Shown: piece after piece, positions 9,976 through 19,463 of the stretch
How the letters are laid out: the number at the start of each line of letters is the position of its first letter
How positions within the stretch are numbered: position 1 is the first letter of the stretch
Origin: Methylotenera sp.
Lineage (GTDB): Bacteria > Pseudomonadota > Gammaproteobacteria > Burkholderiales > Methylophilaceae
DNA length: 64,000 bases
Assembly: GCA_020622105.1 (NCBI GenBank)
Contig: JAHRYP010000001.1
Span: 125,194 to 189,193 of the forward strand
Reading direction: 5' to 3'
The notes under the pieces: generated by a model
Told to the model about the DNA's origin: nothing
Database searches by the model: none
What the model saw: the letters and a program-made list of their open reading frames with translations, nothing else
Translations under genes and position numbers: made by a program

Positions 9976-11085
9976 TTATTGACTTGCACCTAAACTCTGA
10001 GCCCGTAATTTTGTCATTTCTGCCTCTTTTTTAGCCTGAACGCTATCCCATTCGGTTGCCACCCAGCCTTGCAGGTTTTCGAGTGCGATTGCTGTCATGG
10101 CATGAATCCAGGCATCATTCTCGTTTAGCGCCGGAATATAGTGGTATGCACCACCGCCATTGCTCTGGAAAATATGTTTCCCTTCCATTGCAATTTCTTC
10201 CAGAGTCTCCAAACAATCACTTGAGAAACCAGGACAGATCACATCAATGCGTGCTGTTTTTGCTTTGCCTAAATCTTCTAATGTGCTTGCCAGATAGGGT
10301 TTTAACCATTCCTGCTTTCCAAAGCGTGACTGAAATGCAATTACATATTCATCTTTATTCAATTGCAGCGCTTCTGCCAGCAGGCGCGCTGTTTTATGGC
10401 ACTCGCAATGGTAAGGGTCGCCATTTAACAGATGCACTTTAGGTACGCCATGAAAACTCATGACAAGCTTGCTCGGCTTGCCGCCATTCAGGCGCCAGTG
10501 TTCACGTACGCTCTGTTCCAAAGCTGCGATATAGGCAGGATGGTCATGGTAATGATTGATGGTGCGAATTGCAGGCATGTTGCGTGTTTTGAGCAGGATG
10601 CGCCATACCGCATCCAAAGCGCTCGCGGTGCTGGATGCCGCATATTGCGGATAAAGCGGAAATACCAGAATGCGATTGCAATGCTGTGCTTTCAGTTTTT
10701 CAATCGCAGACGCCATAGAGGGGGTACCATAGCTCATGCCTAGCTCAACCGCAAACGGCGATTTTATTTTCTGCCCGAGAAAGCCGCGCAACAATGTTGT
10801 CTGTTTTTGCGCGTGAACCATCAATGGCGAGCCTTCTTTTGTCCACACGCTGGCGTATTTTTCGGCTGATTTTTTTGGCCTGATCACTAAAATAATACAG
10901 TTCAGTATCAGCCACCAGATCAGGCGTGGGATTTCTACAATACGACGGTCACTTAGAAACTGGCGTAAATAAGGACGTAAAGCTTTTGCCGTCGGCGCAT
11001 CAGGTGTACCAAGATTGGCAAGCAGAATGCCGACTTTAAGTTGATCGCCATGCTCGTATTTGGGTTCTGAATTGTAATATGCCAT
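9976..11085 (-). CDS. hemH: Ferrochelatase
   Basis: Inserts ferrous iron into protoporphyrin IX, the last step of protoheme synthesis. The protein shows KVGILLANLGTPDAPTAKALRPYLRQFLSD at the N-terminus, the catalytic-histidine segment KLVMSFHGVPK in the middle, and SRFGKQEWLKPYL and ICPGFSSDCLETLEEI in the C-terminal half. The ORF track extends to 11160, but that start would overlap hrcA. The ATG at 11083-11085 (MAYYNSEPKYEHG) gives 369 residues, matches the family start better and leaves a 25-nt gap to hrcA, so I chose it. It is probably in one transcript with hrcA. Confidence 0.95.
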   Translation of the reverse strand: MAYYNSEPKYEHGDQLKVGILLANLGTPDAPTAKALRPYLRQFLSDRRIVEIPRLIWWLILNCIILVIRPKKSAEKYASVWTKEGSPLMVHAQKQTTLLRGFLGQKIKSPFAVELGMSYGTPSMASAIEKLKAQHCNRILVFPLYPQYAASSTASALDAVWRILLKTRNMPAIRTINHYHDHPAYIAALEQSVREHWRLNGGKPSKLVMSFHGVPKVHLLNGDPYHCECHKTARLLAEALQLNKDEYVIAFQSRFGKQEWLKPYLASTLEDLGKAKTARIDVICPGFSSDCLETLEEIAMEGKHIFQSNGGGAYHYIPALNENDAWIHAMTAIALENLQGWVATEWDSVQAKKEAEMTKLRAQSLGASQ

Positions 11086-11110
11086 AAAATGCGGTTGGTT
11101 TTCCAGTAAA

Positions 11111-12127
11111 TTAATTAGTCGAGAGTGCGTTTGAGAGCAGCTTGGCGGTGATATCAACAATCGGGATCACACGCTCGTATGCCATGCGAGTCGGCCCAAT
11201 GACGCCCAGTGTACCTACAATCTGGCCGTCTACTTCATAAGGGGAGGTGACCATGCTGCACTCATCCAGAGGCAGATAGTGACTTTCGCCACCGATGAAT
11301 ATCTGAATGCCGGTTGCCTTTTGGCTGCTGTCCAGCAGCTGCATCAGTTGTGTTCGACGCTCGAACAGCTCAAAAAGTTTGCGCAGGCTAGCGACGTTTG
11401 TGGACAAATCATCTGCTTGCAGCAGATTACGTTCACCTGCAATCACAACATTTTCTTTGCCGGCATGACTTGCTTTGTCGCTTACTTCAAGCGCTGCTGC
11501 CATCAGGCGGTTAATATCCGATTGCATTTTTCGCAGTTCTTCGTGTAGTTTCTGATGCACTTCATCGAAAGTGCATCCTGCAAAGTGATGATTAAAGTAG
11601 TTGGTGGCCTGTATGAGATCTGAAGCGTTGTATGGCTTATCAGCGAGGATGATGCGGTTTTGCACGTTACCGTCTGTGGTCACGATAATGACCAGAATAC
11701 GCTTTTCACTGAGAGGTAAAAATTCCAGATGCTTAAATGTAACGGTTTTGCGTTTCGGGATCATGACGACGCCGGCAAATTGAGAAAGCTGTGACAGCAT
11801 GTCGGCCGCGCTGTTGATCAGCTCCTGCGGGTCCGGAGAAGACAATTCATGTTTGATCAGCTGAATTTCTCTGGTTTGCAGTGGTTTAATTGTGAGTAGT
11901 GAATCTACAAAAAAACGGTAACCTTTTTGCGTTGGAATACGCCCGGCTGAGGTATGCGGGCTCGCAATGAAGCCGAGCCGCTCCAGATCGCTCATGACAT
12001 TGCGTATTGTCGCCGTGCTGACGTCAAGCCCGGAGTGCTGCAAGAGCGTGCGGGAGCCAATTGGCTGACCATCACTGATGTAATGTTCAACCAATGTTTT
12101 AAGTAAGATTTGCGCGCGTTTATCCAT
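11111..12127 (-). CDS. hrcA: Heat-inducible transcription repressor
   Basis: Represses chaperone operons by binding CIRCE operators. It is a 338-residue protein. The N-terminal winged helix includes IGSRTLLQHSGLDVSTATIRNVMSDLERLGFIASPHTSAGRIPTQKGYRFFVDSLL, the family hallmark, and the C-terminal GAF-like dimerisation domain ends with GTLGVIGPTRMAYERVIPIVD. No CIRCE palindrome (TTAGCACTC-N9-GAGTGCTAA) is visible upstream, so its target genes are outside the window. hemH follows closely on the same strand. Confidence 0.95.
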   Translation of the reverse strand: MDKRAQILLKTLVEHYISDGQPIGSRTLLQHSGLDVSTATIRNVMSDLERLGFIASPHTSAGRIPTQKGYRFFVDSLLTIKPLQTREIQLIKHELSSPDPQELINSAADMLSQLSQFAGVVMIPKRKTVTFKHLEFLPLSEKRILVIIVTTDGNVQNRIILADKPYNASDLIQATNYFNHHFAGCTFDEVHQKLHEELRKMQSDINRLMAAALEVSDKASHAGKENVVIAGERNLLQADDLSTNVASLRKLFELFERRTQLMQLLDSSQKATGIQIFIGGESHYLPLDECSMVTSPYEVDGQIVGTLGVIGPTRMAYERVIPIVDITAKLLSNALSTN

Positions 12128-12177
12128 AGTTAGCCTTCACGCACAAATTATCGGTTAGTTACGAGGAATAGGCAATG

Positions 12178-14094
12178 CTATATAGGCTTCATTGAGGTTT
12201 TAGGTTTTGCCGGGGCTTCTGATTTTTTGAAAAACTTTCTTAAGTCCACTGCCAACTGAACGATTTCATTGGTTTTTCTACCTAGAAGTGATTCACGTTC
12301 AGTCTTTGATAACTTTCTATCATCTCCAGCTGTAGCCTTTGAAAAAGCAACGCTCAGGCCATTGAAAGGCTGTGTAATTTTAACTTCCCGGTCTACATAA
12401 GCCACCTTATTCCAGTCAGCAATGTAGGTATGTGTACGTTTTTCACCGGCTAATAAGTTGTACCCGATGGCATAGTCACTACTGGGGTTTCTAACACCTA
12501 ATAGTGGCATTACTGTTGGGATTACATCCATGTGGCTAGTCATTTGGTCTTCAATAAATGGTTTCATGCCCGGTTTGTAGATCACTAGAGGTGTGCGTAC
12601 CTGCGGATCGGCAAAAGTCGAATTGTGCCCCCAGTATCCGTTTTCCATGAACTCTTCACCATGGTCACCGATTAAAATCACAATCGTATTATCCAGTAAC
12701 TGGTTTTTCTTCATATATTCAAAGATGCGGCCATATTGCATATCCAAATGATGAACCGAATTGATGTAACGGTTTTTGATAAGCTTAATATCTTTCGCTA
12801 AAGCCTCTTTACTTAAGGTGGCGTAGTTCAGGTCATCACGATAAGGCTTGGCAATGACACTGTTAGTTGGAAAGTAATAGCGCGCATGCGGTGATTCAAA
12901 AAACATAAAAGTAAAAAATGGTTTATTCGGGTCGCGTTTATCAATAAATGATAGCAAATCGCTTACGTTATCACGGTCGTTTTCCCAGCCCGATTTAGGG
13001 ACTCTGGTTTCCTGTAGCTGTTCTTTTGGTACCTGTGAGAAAATGGTCTGGTTAAATTCAGGGTAAGTAAATCTGGCGCTGGTAAACAGGCGCATCTGAT
13101 AGTGCTGATTTTTTAGCAGATCAATTAAATAGGCGCCGCGACGTTCTGCGAGAAAAGGGAACCAGTAACTGCCGGGCAAGCCTGTAAACATTGAGAAAAC
13201 GCCCATACGGGTGCCATTGCCACCACTGTAATTTTTTGTGAAACGGGCGGCATTCTTGGCAAACTCCCAGCTGTTTGGCATGACTTTTTCGTTCAATGTG
13301 TCTGCGCGCCATGATTCTGATGTAAGCCAAATAATGTTATATGGCTTGACTGGCGTTTCCACTTGTATAGCAGCCAATGGGTAATTAAGCTTGCCCTTAA
13401 CTCTTAAGTTTGCTGCTTCCTTATTGTCGATGCCCAAAACCTTTAAGAAGCGACGGGCAGAAACTGTCTGGTAAAGCGGTATCGATTCTGATGCAATAAT
13501 TAATTGATTTTTTGTTTGATGGTCTACTGCAAACCACATATGCACAATGATGGTTGCCATGATTACCGTGACAGGTACAAATTTTAATGACAGCTTGAAA
13601 TTGCTGTTACTGACGTAAAATCGGTGGCACAGCCACAGAATGGCTGCTTGCAGCGTAAAAAATCCCAGGGCAATGAGTGCAAAGCCTATATCAGAAGCGC
13701 TACTGCCACCTAATGATTCTATGCCACCCGGTGTGACGATCAAGTTTAGTATGAATCCATTAAAGAACATACCATACAGTGAAAATATTTTTGCATTTGC
13801 ATAAAGCAGCAGGGTCGTAAGGCCGCCCGTGGCAACGGCAGTAGCGTATATAGTCTTTGTGCCGATGTTTTTGAAACGCTCTGCGATCAGACTTGTCATT
13901 TTTGTAATTACAAGCGCTGGCAGAATGTAGTACACCCCGTAAAGTAAGAATGTGATAATCGTATAGCCAAAACTGATTTGGTTTTCTTCATAGATGCTTG
14001 TAAACGGAATGGAATCCGACGCTAACCAGAGTGCAACAAAATAAGTGATTAAAAAGTAGAGTCTTAAAATATTTTTCTGTAAGTGAGATGTCAT
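12178..14094 (-). CDS. YejM/PbgA-like inner-membrane sulfatase-fold protein
   Basis: A 638-residue protein with about five N-terminal transmembrane segments (residues 1-200) and a large periplasmic alkaline-phosphatase/sulfatase-fold domain. Motifs in that domain are NIIWLTSESWRADTLNEKVMPN, NYSGGNGTRMGVFSMFTGLPGSYWFPF and VILIGDHGEEFMENGYWGHNSTF. NYSGGNxTRMG and GLPGxYW match the YejM (PbgA/LapC) family, which in E. coli regulates LPS synthesis through LapB/FtsH. Enzymatic metal-site residues (D, DHG, GHN) look retained, so hydrolase or phosphoethanolamine-transferase-like activity cannot be excluded. It is upstream of hrcA on the same strand; a 190-nt AT-rich divergent region separates it from nadK. 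Confidence 0.75.
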   Translation of the reverse strand: MTSHLQKNILRLYFLITYFVALWLASDSIPFTSIYEENQISFGYTIITFLLYGVYYILPALVITKMTSLIAERFKNIGTKTIYATAVATGGLTTLLLYANAKIFSLYGMFFNGFILNLIVTPGGIESLGGSSASDIGFALIALGFFTLQAAILWLCHRFYVSNSNFKLSLKFVPVTVIMATIIVHMWFAVDHQTKNQLIIASESIPLYQTVSARRFLKVLGIDNKEAANLRVKGKLNYPLAAIQVETPVKPYNIIWLTSESWRADTLNEKVMPNSWEFAKNAARFTKNYSGGNGTRMGVFSMFTGLPGSYWFPFLAERRGAYLIDLLKNQHYQMRLFTSARFTYPEFNQTIFSQVPKEQLQETRVPKSGWENDRDNVSDLLSFIDKRDPNKPFFTFMFFESPHARYYFPTNSVIAKPYRDDLNYATLSKEALAKDIKLIKNRYINSVHHLDMQYGRIFEYMKKNQLLDNTIVILIGDHGEEFMENGYWGHNSTFADPQVRTPLVIYKPGMKPFIEDQMTSHMDVIPTVMPLLGVRNPSSDYAIGYNLLAGEKRTHTYIADWNKVAYVDREVKITQPFNGLSVAFSKATAGDDRKLSKTERESLLGRKTNEIVQLAVDLRKFFKKSEAPAKPKTSMKPI

Positions 14095-14335
14095 GTGCTG
14101 CTTTAGATTATTTAATTATCAATCGTCAATACATCGCAATTAAAGTGCCAGAAATTTAATTAGCCGTTAATTTTTATAGGTAATTGATTTATTTAATATT
14201 AATTATTTTTATTCGCTAGACATATTTGATGGCATTCCCAACTTCGCGCAGAATATGTAGGATTCATACAATTTTTGCAGTAAGTTGCCGACAACTCGCT
14301 TTGCCAAGATTTACGGACTATGCTTTAATTCAGCC

Positions 14336-15205
14336 GTGCATACTAAATTCAAAAAAATAGCGCTTATTGGCAAATACATGAATAAGTCGGCTTTGCAGTT
14401 AATGCAAAATGACTTGTCGGATTTGGCGCAATATCTGACCGCTAAAAATATAGAAGTGTGGGTTGAGGAAAATACCGCTCAGCACACACAGCTTTCTCAA
14501 TACAAAACACTCTCGATACAAGAAATTGGCAAGACTGCTGATCTGGCGATTGTTATGGGCGGTGACGGTACCATGCTGACAGTTGCGCGCAGTCTGATTG
14601 AAGCTGATGTTCCATTGGTAGGTGTCAACCGCGGCCGCTTTGGTTTTTTAACGGATTTACGTGCTGAAGATATGCTGGCTGAAATTGATCGTATTATCGC
14701 CGGTAACTATATCAGAGAGCCGCGTATGCTGCTCTCCACGCAGGTGATACGCAACAATCAGGTTATACACAGCAGCTATGCATTGAACGATGTAGTTATT
14801 AAAAGCGGCTTGCGTCTGATCGAGCTGGAGGTCGAGATTGATGGCAAGTTTGTTTACAAACAACGCAGTGATGGATTGATACTCAGTACCCCGACAGGCA
14901 CTACGGCGTATGCATTATCAGCCGGCGGCCCGATTCTGCATCCTAATCTTGAGGCAATCTCTTTAGTACCGATTTGTCCGCATACGCTGAGTAATCGGCC
15001 AATCGCCGTGAATAGCAGCAGCAAGATTGAGGTGACGCTGGTGCAGTTTAACGAAGCTCAGCTGAGTATGGATGGACAGTCTCAGGAAACCCTGGAGATT
15101 GGTGATAAGCTTATCGTACAGCGCTCTGAGCGAAACATCTATTTGCTTCATCCCAGTGATTATTGTTATTTTGAAATGCTGCGTAACAAGTTGAATTGGG
15201 GTTAG
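14336..15205 (+). CDS. nadK: NAD kinase
   Basis: Phosphorylates NAD to NADP. Motifs: the diacylglycerol-kinase-type MGGDGTMLTVARSL, VNRGRFGFLTDL, SDGLILSTPTGTTAYALSAGGPILHPNLEAISLVPICPHTLSNRP, all diagnostic. The ORF track begins at TTG 14285 (306 aa), but family members start just before KIALIGKY. GTG 14336 (VHTKFKKIALIGKY) gives 289 residues and fits better; there is no strong Shine-Dalgarno at either start, so the choice is uncertain. recN starts 4 nt after the stop, and the nadK-recN pair is common in betaproteobacteria. Confidence 0.95.
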   Translation: MHTKFKKIALIGKYMNKSALQLMQNDLSDLAQYLTAKNIEVWVEENTAQHTQLSQYKTLSIQEIGKTADLAIVMGGDGTMLTVARSLIEADVPLVGVNRGRFGFLTDLRAEDMLAEIDRIIAGNYIREPRMLLSTQVIRNNQVIHSSYALNDVVIKSGLRLIELEVEIDGKFVYKQRSDGLILSTPTGTTAYALSAGGPILHPNLEAISLVPICPHTLSNRPIAVNSSSKIEVTLVQFNEAQLSMDGQSQETLEIGDKLIVQRSERNIYLLHPSDYCYFEMLRNKLNWG

Positions 15206-15209
15206 ATTC

Positions 15210-16868
15210 ATGCTGCAAAGTCTGTCTATTCGTGATTTTGTGATTGTCAGCAAACTCGATCTGGAGTTTCAGCCCGGATTTACTGTGCTTACGGGTGAGA
15301 CTGGAGCCGGTAAGTCTATTCTGATAGATGCCTTGTCACTTGCCTTGGGTGCTCGTGGCGAAGGCGGCGTTACGCGGGTGGGTTGCGATAAAGCTGAAAT
15401 CAGCGTGATGTTTGATATCGGTAGCAATTACGAAGCGCAGGCGTGGCTACGTCAGTCTGAGCTGGGCGGCGAAGATGGCGAGTTGATGCTGCGTCGTGTC
15501 ATGTATGCAGATGGCCGATCACGCGGCTTTATTAATGGCACCCCGGTTACTGTTCAGCAACTCAAGGATATTGGCGAGCTGCTGGTCGATATCTATAGCC
15601 AGAATGCACACCACTCTTTGCTTAAATTGGCAACGCAGCGCCAGATTCTGGATGAGTTCGGCGGCTTGAGTTCGACGGCAAATGAAGTTGCTATTAAATA
15701 CAAGCATTGGCACCACCTGCATGAATTGCGTTTATCTCTTGAAAAAAACGCAGCTGCCTATGCAGATGAGTTGGCGGAGTTGCGCGATAGTACGCGTGAG
15801 TTGACGCAGCTTGCCTTTGTTACGGCTGAATGGGATGAATTGCAGCAAGAGCATACTCGGTTATCTAATGGCGCAGAGTTAATCAAGAGCGGAGAAGCCT
15901 GCCTTGAGTTGCTGAGCGAAGGCGAGTTATCTGCTTTGAATTTATTGGCTCAAATACAGCATAAATTACAAGCCATGCATGAGTTCGATGCAAGCCTGAC
16001 GGAGGCATTGGAAACACTGGATTCCGGCATTATTCAATTCCAGGAAGCCAGTCGCTCTATCAGTCGTTATGTTCAACATGTAGATCTGGATCCGTCGCGT
16101 TTAGGTGAGGTCGAGGCGCGTATGCAGGCGATACATGCGGCGGGGCGCAAGTACAGAGTTCCGGTGGAAGATTTGCCTGATTTGCTGGTAACTTTCCAGA
16201 CACGTATGGCTGAATTGGCTGAAATTGAGGATAGCAAAGCTCTGGTAGAGCAGGAAGCGCAGGCGCTAAGTGAATATAGGCAACTTGCTGAAAAATTAAG
16301 CGCAGGAAGAAAGACTGCTGCCGCAACGCTGCATGAAAAGATCACGGCTGAAATGCAGCGTCTTTCATTAAGTGGCGGTAAATTTGTGGTGGAGTTAACT
16401 CCGCAGCAGCCCAGCGGCAATGGTCTTGAACAGGTTGAGTTTATGGTGGCAGGTCATGCCGGCGTCGTGCCGCGCCCGCTCAGTAAAGTAGCATCAGGCG
16501 GTGAACTGTCGCGTATCAGTCTCGCAATCCGCGTGGTGACTGCGCAGCAGGGCGGTGTACCTACCATGATTTTTGATGAGGTTGATGTGGGCATCGGTGG
16601 CGGCGTAGCCGAGGTTGTCGGTAACCTGCTTAAGCAGTTGGGTGTCGAACGTCAGGTGCTGGTGATTACCCATTTGCCGCAAGTTGCCGCGCTTGGTCAG
16701 CATCATTTGCGTGTAAGTAAATCTCTGGTCAATGCACAAACGCTGAGTAATATAGAGCAGCTGGATGATAGACAGCGTATCGAAGAAATTGCGCGCATGC
16801 TTGGCGGTCTGGAAATTACGGATACTACACGCAAGCATGCTACAGAAATGCTTGGATTTCACTCATAG
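15210..16868 (+). CDS. recN: DNA repair protein RecN
   Basis: SMC-like ATPase acting early in double-strand-break repair. It has 552 residues. The Walker A motif is TGETGAGKSILIDALSLALGAR near residue 28, the central part is a long coiled coil (heptad-rich residues about 150-370), and the ABC signature VASGGELSRISLAIRV, Walker B MIFDEVDVGIGG and the LPQVAALGQHHL switch lie in the C-terminal half. It starts at ATG 15210, 4 nt after nadK. No LexA box is apparent directly upstream; it probably shares the nadK promoter. Confidence 0.97.
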   Translation: MLQSLSIRDFVIVSKLDLEFQPGFTVLTGETGAGKSILIDALSLALGARGEGGVTRVGCDKAEISVMFDIGSNYEAQAWLRQSELGGEDGELMLRRVMYADGRSRGFINGTPVTVQQLKDIGELLVDIYSQNAHHSLLKLATQRQILDEFGGLSSTANEVAIKYKHWHHLHELRLSLEKNAAAYADELAELRDSTRELTQLAFVTAEWDELQQEHTRLSNGAELIKSGEACLELLSEGELSALNLLAQIQHKLQAMHEFDASLTEALETLDSGIIQFQEASRSISRYVQHVDLDPSRLGEVEARMQAIHAAGRKYRVPVEDLPDLLVTFQTRMAELAEIEDSKALVEQEAQALSEYRQLAEKLSAGRKTAAATLHEKITAEMQRLSLSGGKFVVELTPQQPSGNGLEQVEFMVAGHAGVVPRPLSKVASGGELSRISLAIRVVTAQQGGVPTMIFDEVDVGIGGGVAEVVGNLLKQLGVERQVLVITHLPQVAALGQHHLRVSKSLVNAQTLSNIEQLDDRQRIEEIARMLGGLEITDTTRKHATEMLGFHS

Positions 16869-16933
16869 TGCTGTTGTAGCCAGACTTTATGCCCGTCCTC
16901 AAGTGGTCAGTATCCGGTAATATTTTGCTTTAA

Positions 16934-17359
16934 TTAGCTTTTTCTGTCGCAAGGGCTTTTTGTGCAGTCTGCGTAAATATACAGCGAGTGTTCGCGGATA
17001 TTGAAGCCCCGGTCTTTAGCAATTGCTTGCTGGCGCTTCTCGATCTCATCGTCACAGAACTCTTCCACATGGCCGCATTGCAGGCAGACAATATGATCGT
17101 GGTGACCGCTTTCATTCAATTCAAACACTGCCTTGCCACTCTCGAAGTGATGGCGCACCAGCAAGCCAGCCTGCTCAAATTGCGTAAGTACGCGGTAAAC
17201 AGTTGCCAACCCTACATCTTCATCTGAGGTAATCAGTATTTTATAAACATCTTCCGCAGATAAGTGTCGTTCTTTGCTGTTTTCAAACAGTTCTAAAATT
17301 TTGAGCCTGGGTAGAGTGGCTTTCAGTCCTGCGTTTTTTAAGTCTTTTTGATCATGCAT
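16934..17359 (-). CDS. fur: Ferric uptake regulator
   Basis: Iron-responsive repressor of 141 residues. The winged-helix N-terminus is [31 protein letters not shown], followed by [32 protein letters not shown] and the metal-binding [19 protein letters not shown] second cysteine pair at the C-terminus (ADCTKSPC) completes a possible structural zinc site. It is divergent from bamE across a 105-nt gap, an arrangement common in betaproteobacteria. A possible Fur box in that gap was too weak to call. Convergent with recN. Confidence 0.96.
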   Translation of the reverse strand: MHDQKDLKNAGLKATLPRLKILELFENSKERHLSAEDVYKILITSDEDVGLATVYRVLTQFEQAGLLVRHHFESGKAVFELNESGHHDHIVCLQCGHVEEFCDDEIEKRQQAIAKDRGFNIREHSLYIYADCTKSPCDRKS

Positions 17360-17464
17360 GCTTTAGGTACTCACAGATTAACAAACTTATTCATTTGTAA
17401 TCTCATTGTTTTGGGTTGACGGTCTACGTGTTATATTAACGCTAATTCAAATTAAAGTCATAAT

Positions 17465-18469
17465 ATGCGTTATTTATTCCTCTTGCTGGTATTGTTGAGC
17501 GTGTCATGTGGCACAGCATTGCCTACCATAAAACCATACAAACTTGATGTACAGCAGGGTAATGTGGTGACCTCTAAAATGCTGCTGCAACTACGCCCCG
17601 GTATGACCAAATCTCAGGTGCGGTTCATTATGGGCACACCGCTGATTCAAGATAGTTTCCATGGCAATCGCTGGGATTACGTTTATCAGATGCGTGAAGG
17701 CGGTAAGCTTAAAGAGCAGCGTCGCGTTATTCTGGATTTTGAAAATGAGTTATTAAAATCAGTGCGTGGTGATGTCGTGCCATCTGGTACTGATCAGTCA
17801 AAAGCGGATGAGCCGGAAGCACCAACAGGTACACGCGTAGTGACGCCGATTAAAAAGCCTGAAAATAAGGGGTTTTTAAACAAACTTAAATTCTGGGAAA
17901 AAGATGAGGCTGCGCTGGCAAAAGAGGCTGCAGAAAGAGAAGCTGCTGAAAAGTTAGCCGCGGCTAAAGCGAAGAGAGAAGAGACAAAAGCTATTGCAAA
18001 AGCTTCTGCTGCAAAAGAGGCAGCAGAAAAAGAAGCTGCTGAAAAAGCCAGGAGGGAAGAGGCTAAAGCTATTGCAAAAGCTTCTGCTGCAAAGCAAGCG
18101 GAAGACATTTCTGCACAAGAAGAACCAAAGTCTATACTTTCTGTGCCGATTGAGGCGGTTGCACCTGTCGTTGAGCCAGCTGAAGTTGCAGTAGAAGCTC
18201 AGCCAGTTGAAGCAAAACCTGGTGAAGTGGCTGCTCCAGTCGAGCAGCCAGCTAACGGTGAGTCTTATGATTCGTCGTCAGGCATGCAGTTTGATAAAAA
18301 AATGCAGTTAGAAACTGATGAGGCTAAATCTACAGCGAAGCCAGCTACTACACAGCCACCTGCAGAAAATCAGCGCTCAGGAAGTAATGAGTCACCAACA
18401 CCTAAGGATCTGCCGGATGAAGGTGATATTACTTACTTCGACCGTTTGCTTGAGAAAATAGGTTTTTAG
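17465..18469 (+). CDS. bamE: BamE (SmpA/OmlA) outer-membrane assembly lipoprotein with a long Ala/Lys/Glu extension
   Basis: Accessory lipoprotein of the BAM complex that inserts beta-barrels into the outer membrane. The BamE domain is at residues about 30-106 (SKMLLQLRPGMTKSQVRFIMGTPLI, RWDYVYQ, LKEQRRVILDFENELLKSVRGD). The N-terminus MRYLFLLLVLLSVSCGT is a signal with a cysteine at 15, a slightly off-consensus lipobox. It is 334 residues against about 113 in E. coli. The extra about 200 residues contain a 26-residue Ala/Lys/Glu repeat likely to form a charged helix, then a Pro/Val/Glu-rich segment, and a short conserved-looking end (DEGDITYFDRLLEKIGF). A close copy of its folded domain is fused to LptD in this window. 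Confidence 0.92.
   Translation: MRYLFLLLVLLSVSCGTALPTIKPYKLDVQQGNVVTSKMLLQLRPGMTKSQVRFIMGTPLIQDSFHGNRWDYVYQMREGGKLKEQRRVILDFENELLKSVRGDVVPSGTDQSKADEPEAPTGTRVVTPIKKPENKGFLNKLKFWEKDEAALAKEAAEREAAEKLAAAKAKREETKAIAKASAAKEAAEKEAAEKARREEAKAIAKASAAKQAEDISAQEEPKSILSVPIEAVAPVVEPAEVAVEAQPVEAKPGEVAAPVEQPANGESYDSSSGMQFDKKMQLETDEAKSTAKPATTQPPAENQRSGSNESPTPKDLPDEGDITYFDRLLEKIGF
17987..18093 (+). repeat. 78-bp in-frame tandem repeat in bamE
   Basis: The 29-mer AAAGCTATTGCAAAAGCTTC(TGCTGCAAA) occurs at 17987 and again at 18065, 78 nt apart, so a 26-codon unit (KAIAKASAAK-EAAEKEAAEKARREEA) is present once fully and once partly. A more diverged version precedes it (AAEREAAEKLAAAKAKREE). Exact nucleotide identity across the shared core points to recent slippage or unequal exchange. 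Confidence 0.8.
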
Positions 18470-18588
18470 TCATAATTTTTTTGTAGATTTTGTATCACAT
18501 ACCACTGATCAAATGCTCGTTCAGGTTAAGCAGGTATGGATGAATTGGTTTAATTGCGTAAGCACAGAAAGTTACGGGTTTTAGAAAT

Positions 18589-19398
18589 ATGGTAAGTCCA
18601 TTAAAAGTTGTTATTGCTGGTTGTTCAGGCCGTATGGGCCATGCCTTATTGGAGTCAGTGTTTGCTGATGCCGAGTTGGTATTGCATGGCGCACTTGATC
18701 GAGCTGACAATCCTCATCTAGGCCGCGATGCAGGCGAGCAGTTTGGTAAGTCATCAGGCGTTAAGGTAACTGCTGATGTTGGTGCAGCTTTAAAAGGTGC
18801 TGATGTGTTGGTTGATTTCACGCGCCCGGAAGCCAGTATGCACTATCTGGATGCATGTCAAAAAGCAAATGTCAGCATGGTAATCGGTACTACAGGCTTT
18901 TCTGTGGAGCAGAAATCAGCAATCGAAGCTGCTTCTAAAAACATCCCTATCGTTTTTGCACCTAACATGAGTGTCGGTGTAACTTTGCTCATTAACTTGG
19001 TTGAGCAGGCAGCCAGGGTGCTGAAAGATGGATACGATATAGAAGTTGTTGAGATGCATCATCGTCACAAAGTGGATGCGCCTTCGGGAACTGCGTTGCG
19101 TTTGGGTGAGGCTGCGGCACATGGTATCGGTCAGGACTTGAAGGATTGCGCAATTTACACCCGTGAAGGCGTAACCGGCGAGCGCGAGGCAGGAAAAATC
19201 GGCTTTGCTACATTGCGCGGCGGTGATGTTGTCGGTGATCATACCGTGATGTTCGCAGGTATAGGCGAGCGTGTAGAAATTACACATAAAGCCAGCAGCC
19301 GTGCAACATTTGCAATTGGTGCGCTGCGTGCTGCCAAGTTTTTGGCGCAAAAACAATCAGGTCAGTTTGATATGCAGGATGTGTTAGGTTTAAGGTAG
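18589..19398 (+). CDS. dapB: 4-hydroxy-tetrahydrodipicolinate reductase
   Basis: NAD(P)H-dependent step of lysine and meso-diaminopimelate synthesis. It has 269 residues. The Rossmann motif is VVIAGCSGRMGHALLESV at the N-terminus, IGTTGFS near residue 103, FAPNMSVGVTLLINLVEQAA near residue 125, and the substrate signature EMHHRHKVDAPSGTALRLGEAA near residue 157. The start is ATG 18589. It follows bamE by 119 nt with no obvious terminator between them. Confidence 0.97.
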   Translation: MVSPLKVVIAGCSGRMGHALLESVFADAELVLHGALDRADNPHLGRDAGEQFGKSSGVKVTADVGAALKGADVLVDFTRPEASMHYLDACQKANVSMVIGTTGFSVEQKSAIEAASKNIPIVFAPNMSVGVTLLINLVEQAARVLKDGYDIEVVEMHHRHKVDAPSGTALRLGEAAAHGIGQDLKDCAIYTREGVTGEREAGKIGFATLRGGDVVGDHTVMFAGIGERVEITHKASSRATFAIGALRAAKFLAQKQSGQFDMQDVLGLR

Positions 19399-19463
19399 TG
19401 CGCTTAAAGTAATTATGTAGTTCTGATGCAACATTTCGGGTTTGATGCGGTTAGGGTTAACTA

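Noticed and set aside
14095-14284. AT-rich divergent region between the YejM-like gene and nadK as a replication or plasmid origin
   Set aside because: No iterons, DnaA boxes or rep gene; it looks like an ordinary divergent promoter region.
17370-17410. Possible Fur box AATGAGATTACAAATGAATAA in the fur promoter
   Set aside because: The first half of the 7-1-7 motif matches moderately but the second only about 3 of 7, so it is not above chance in AT-rich DNA.
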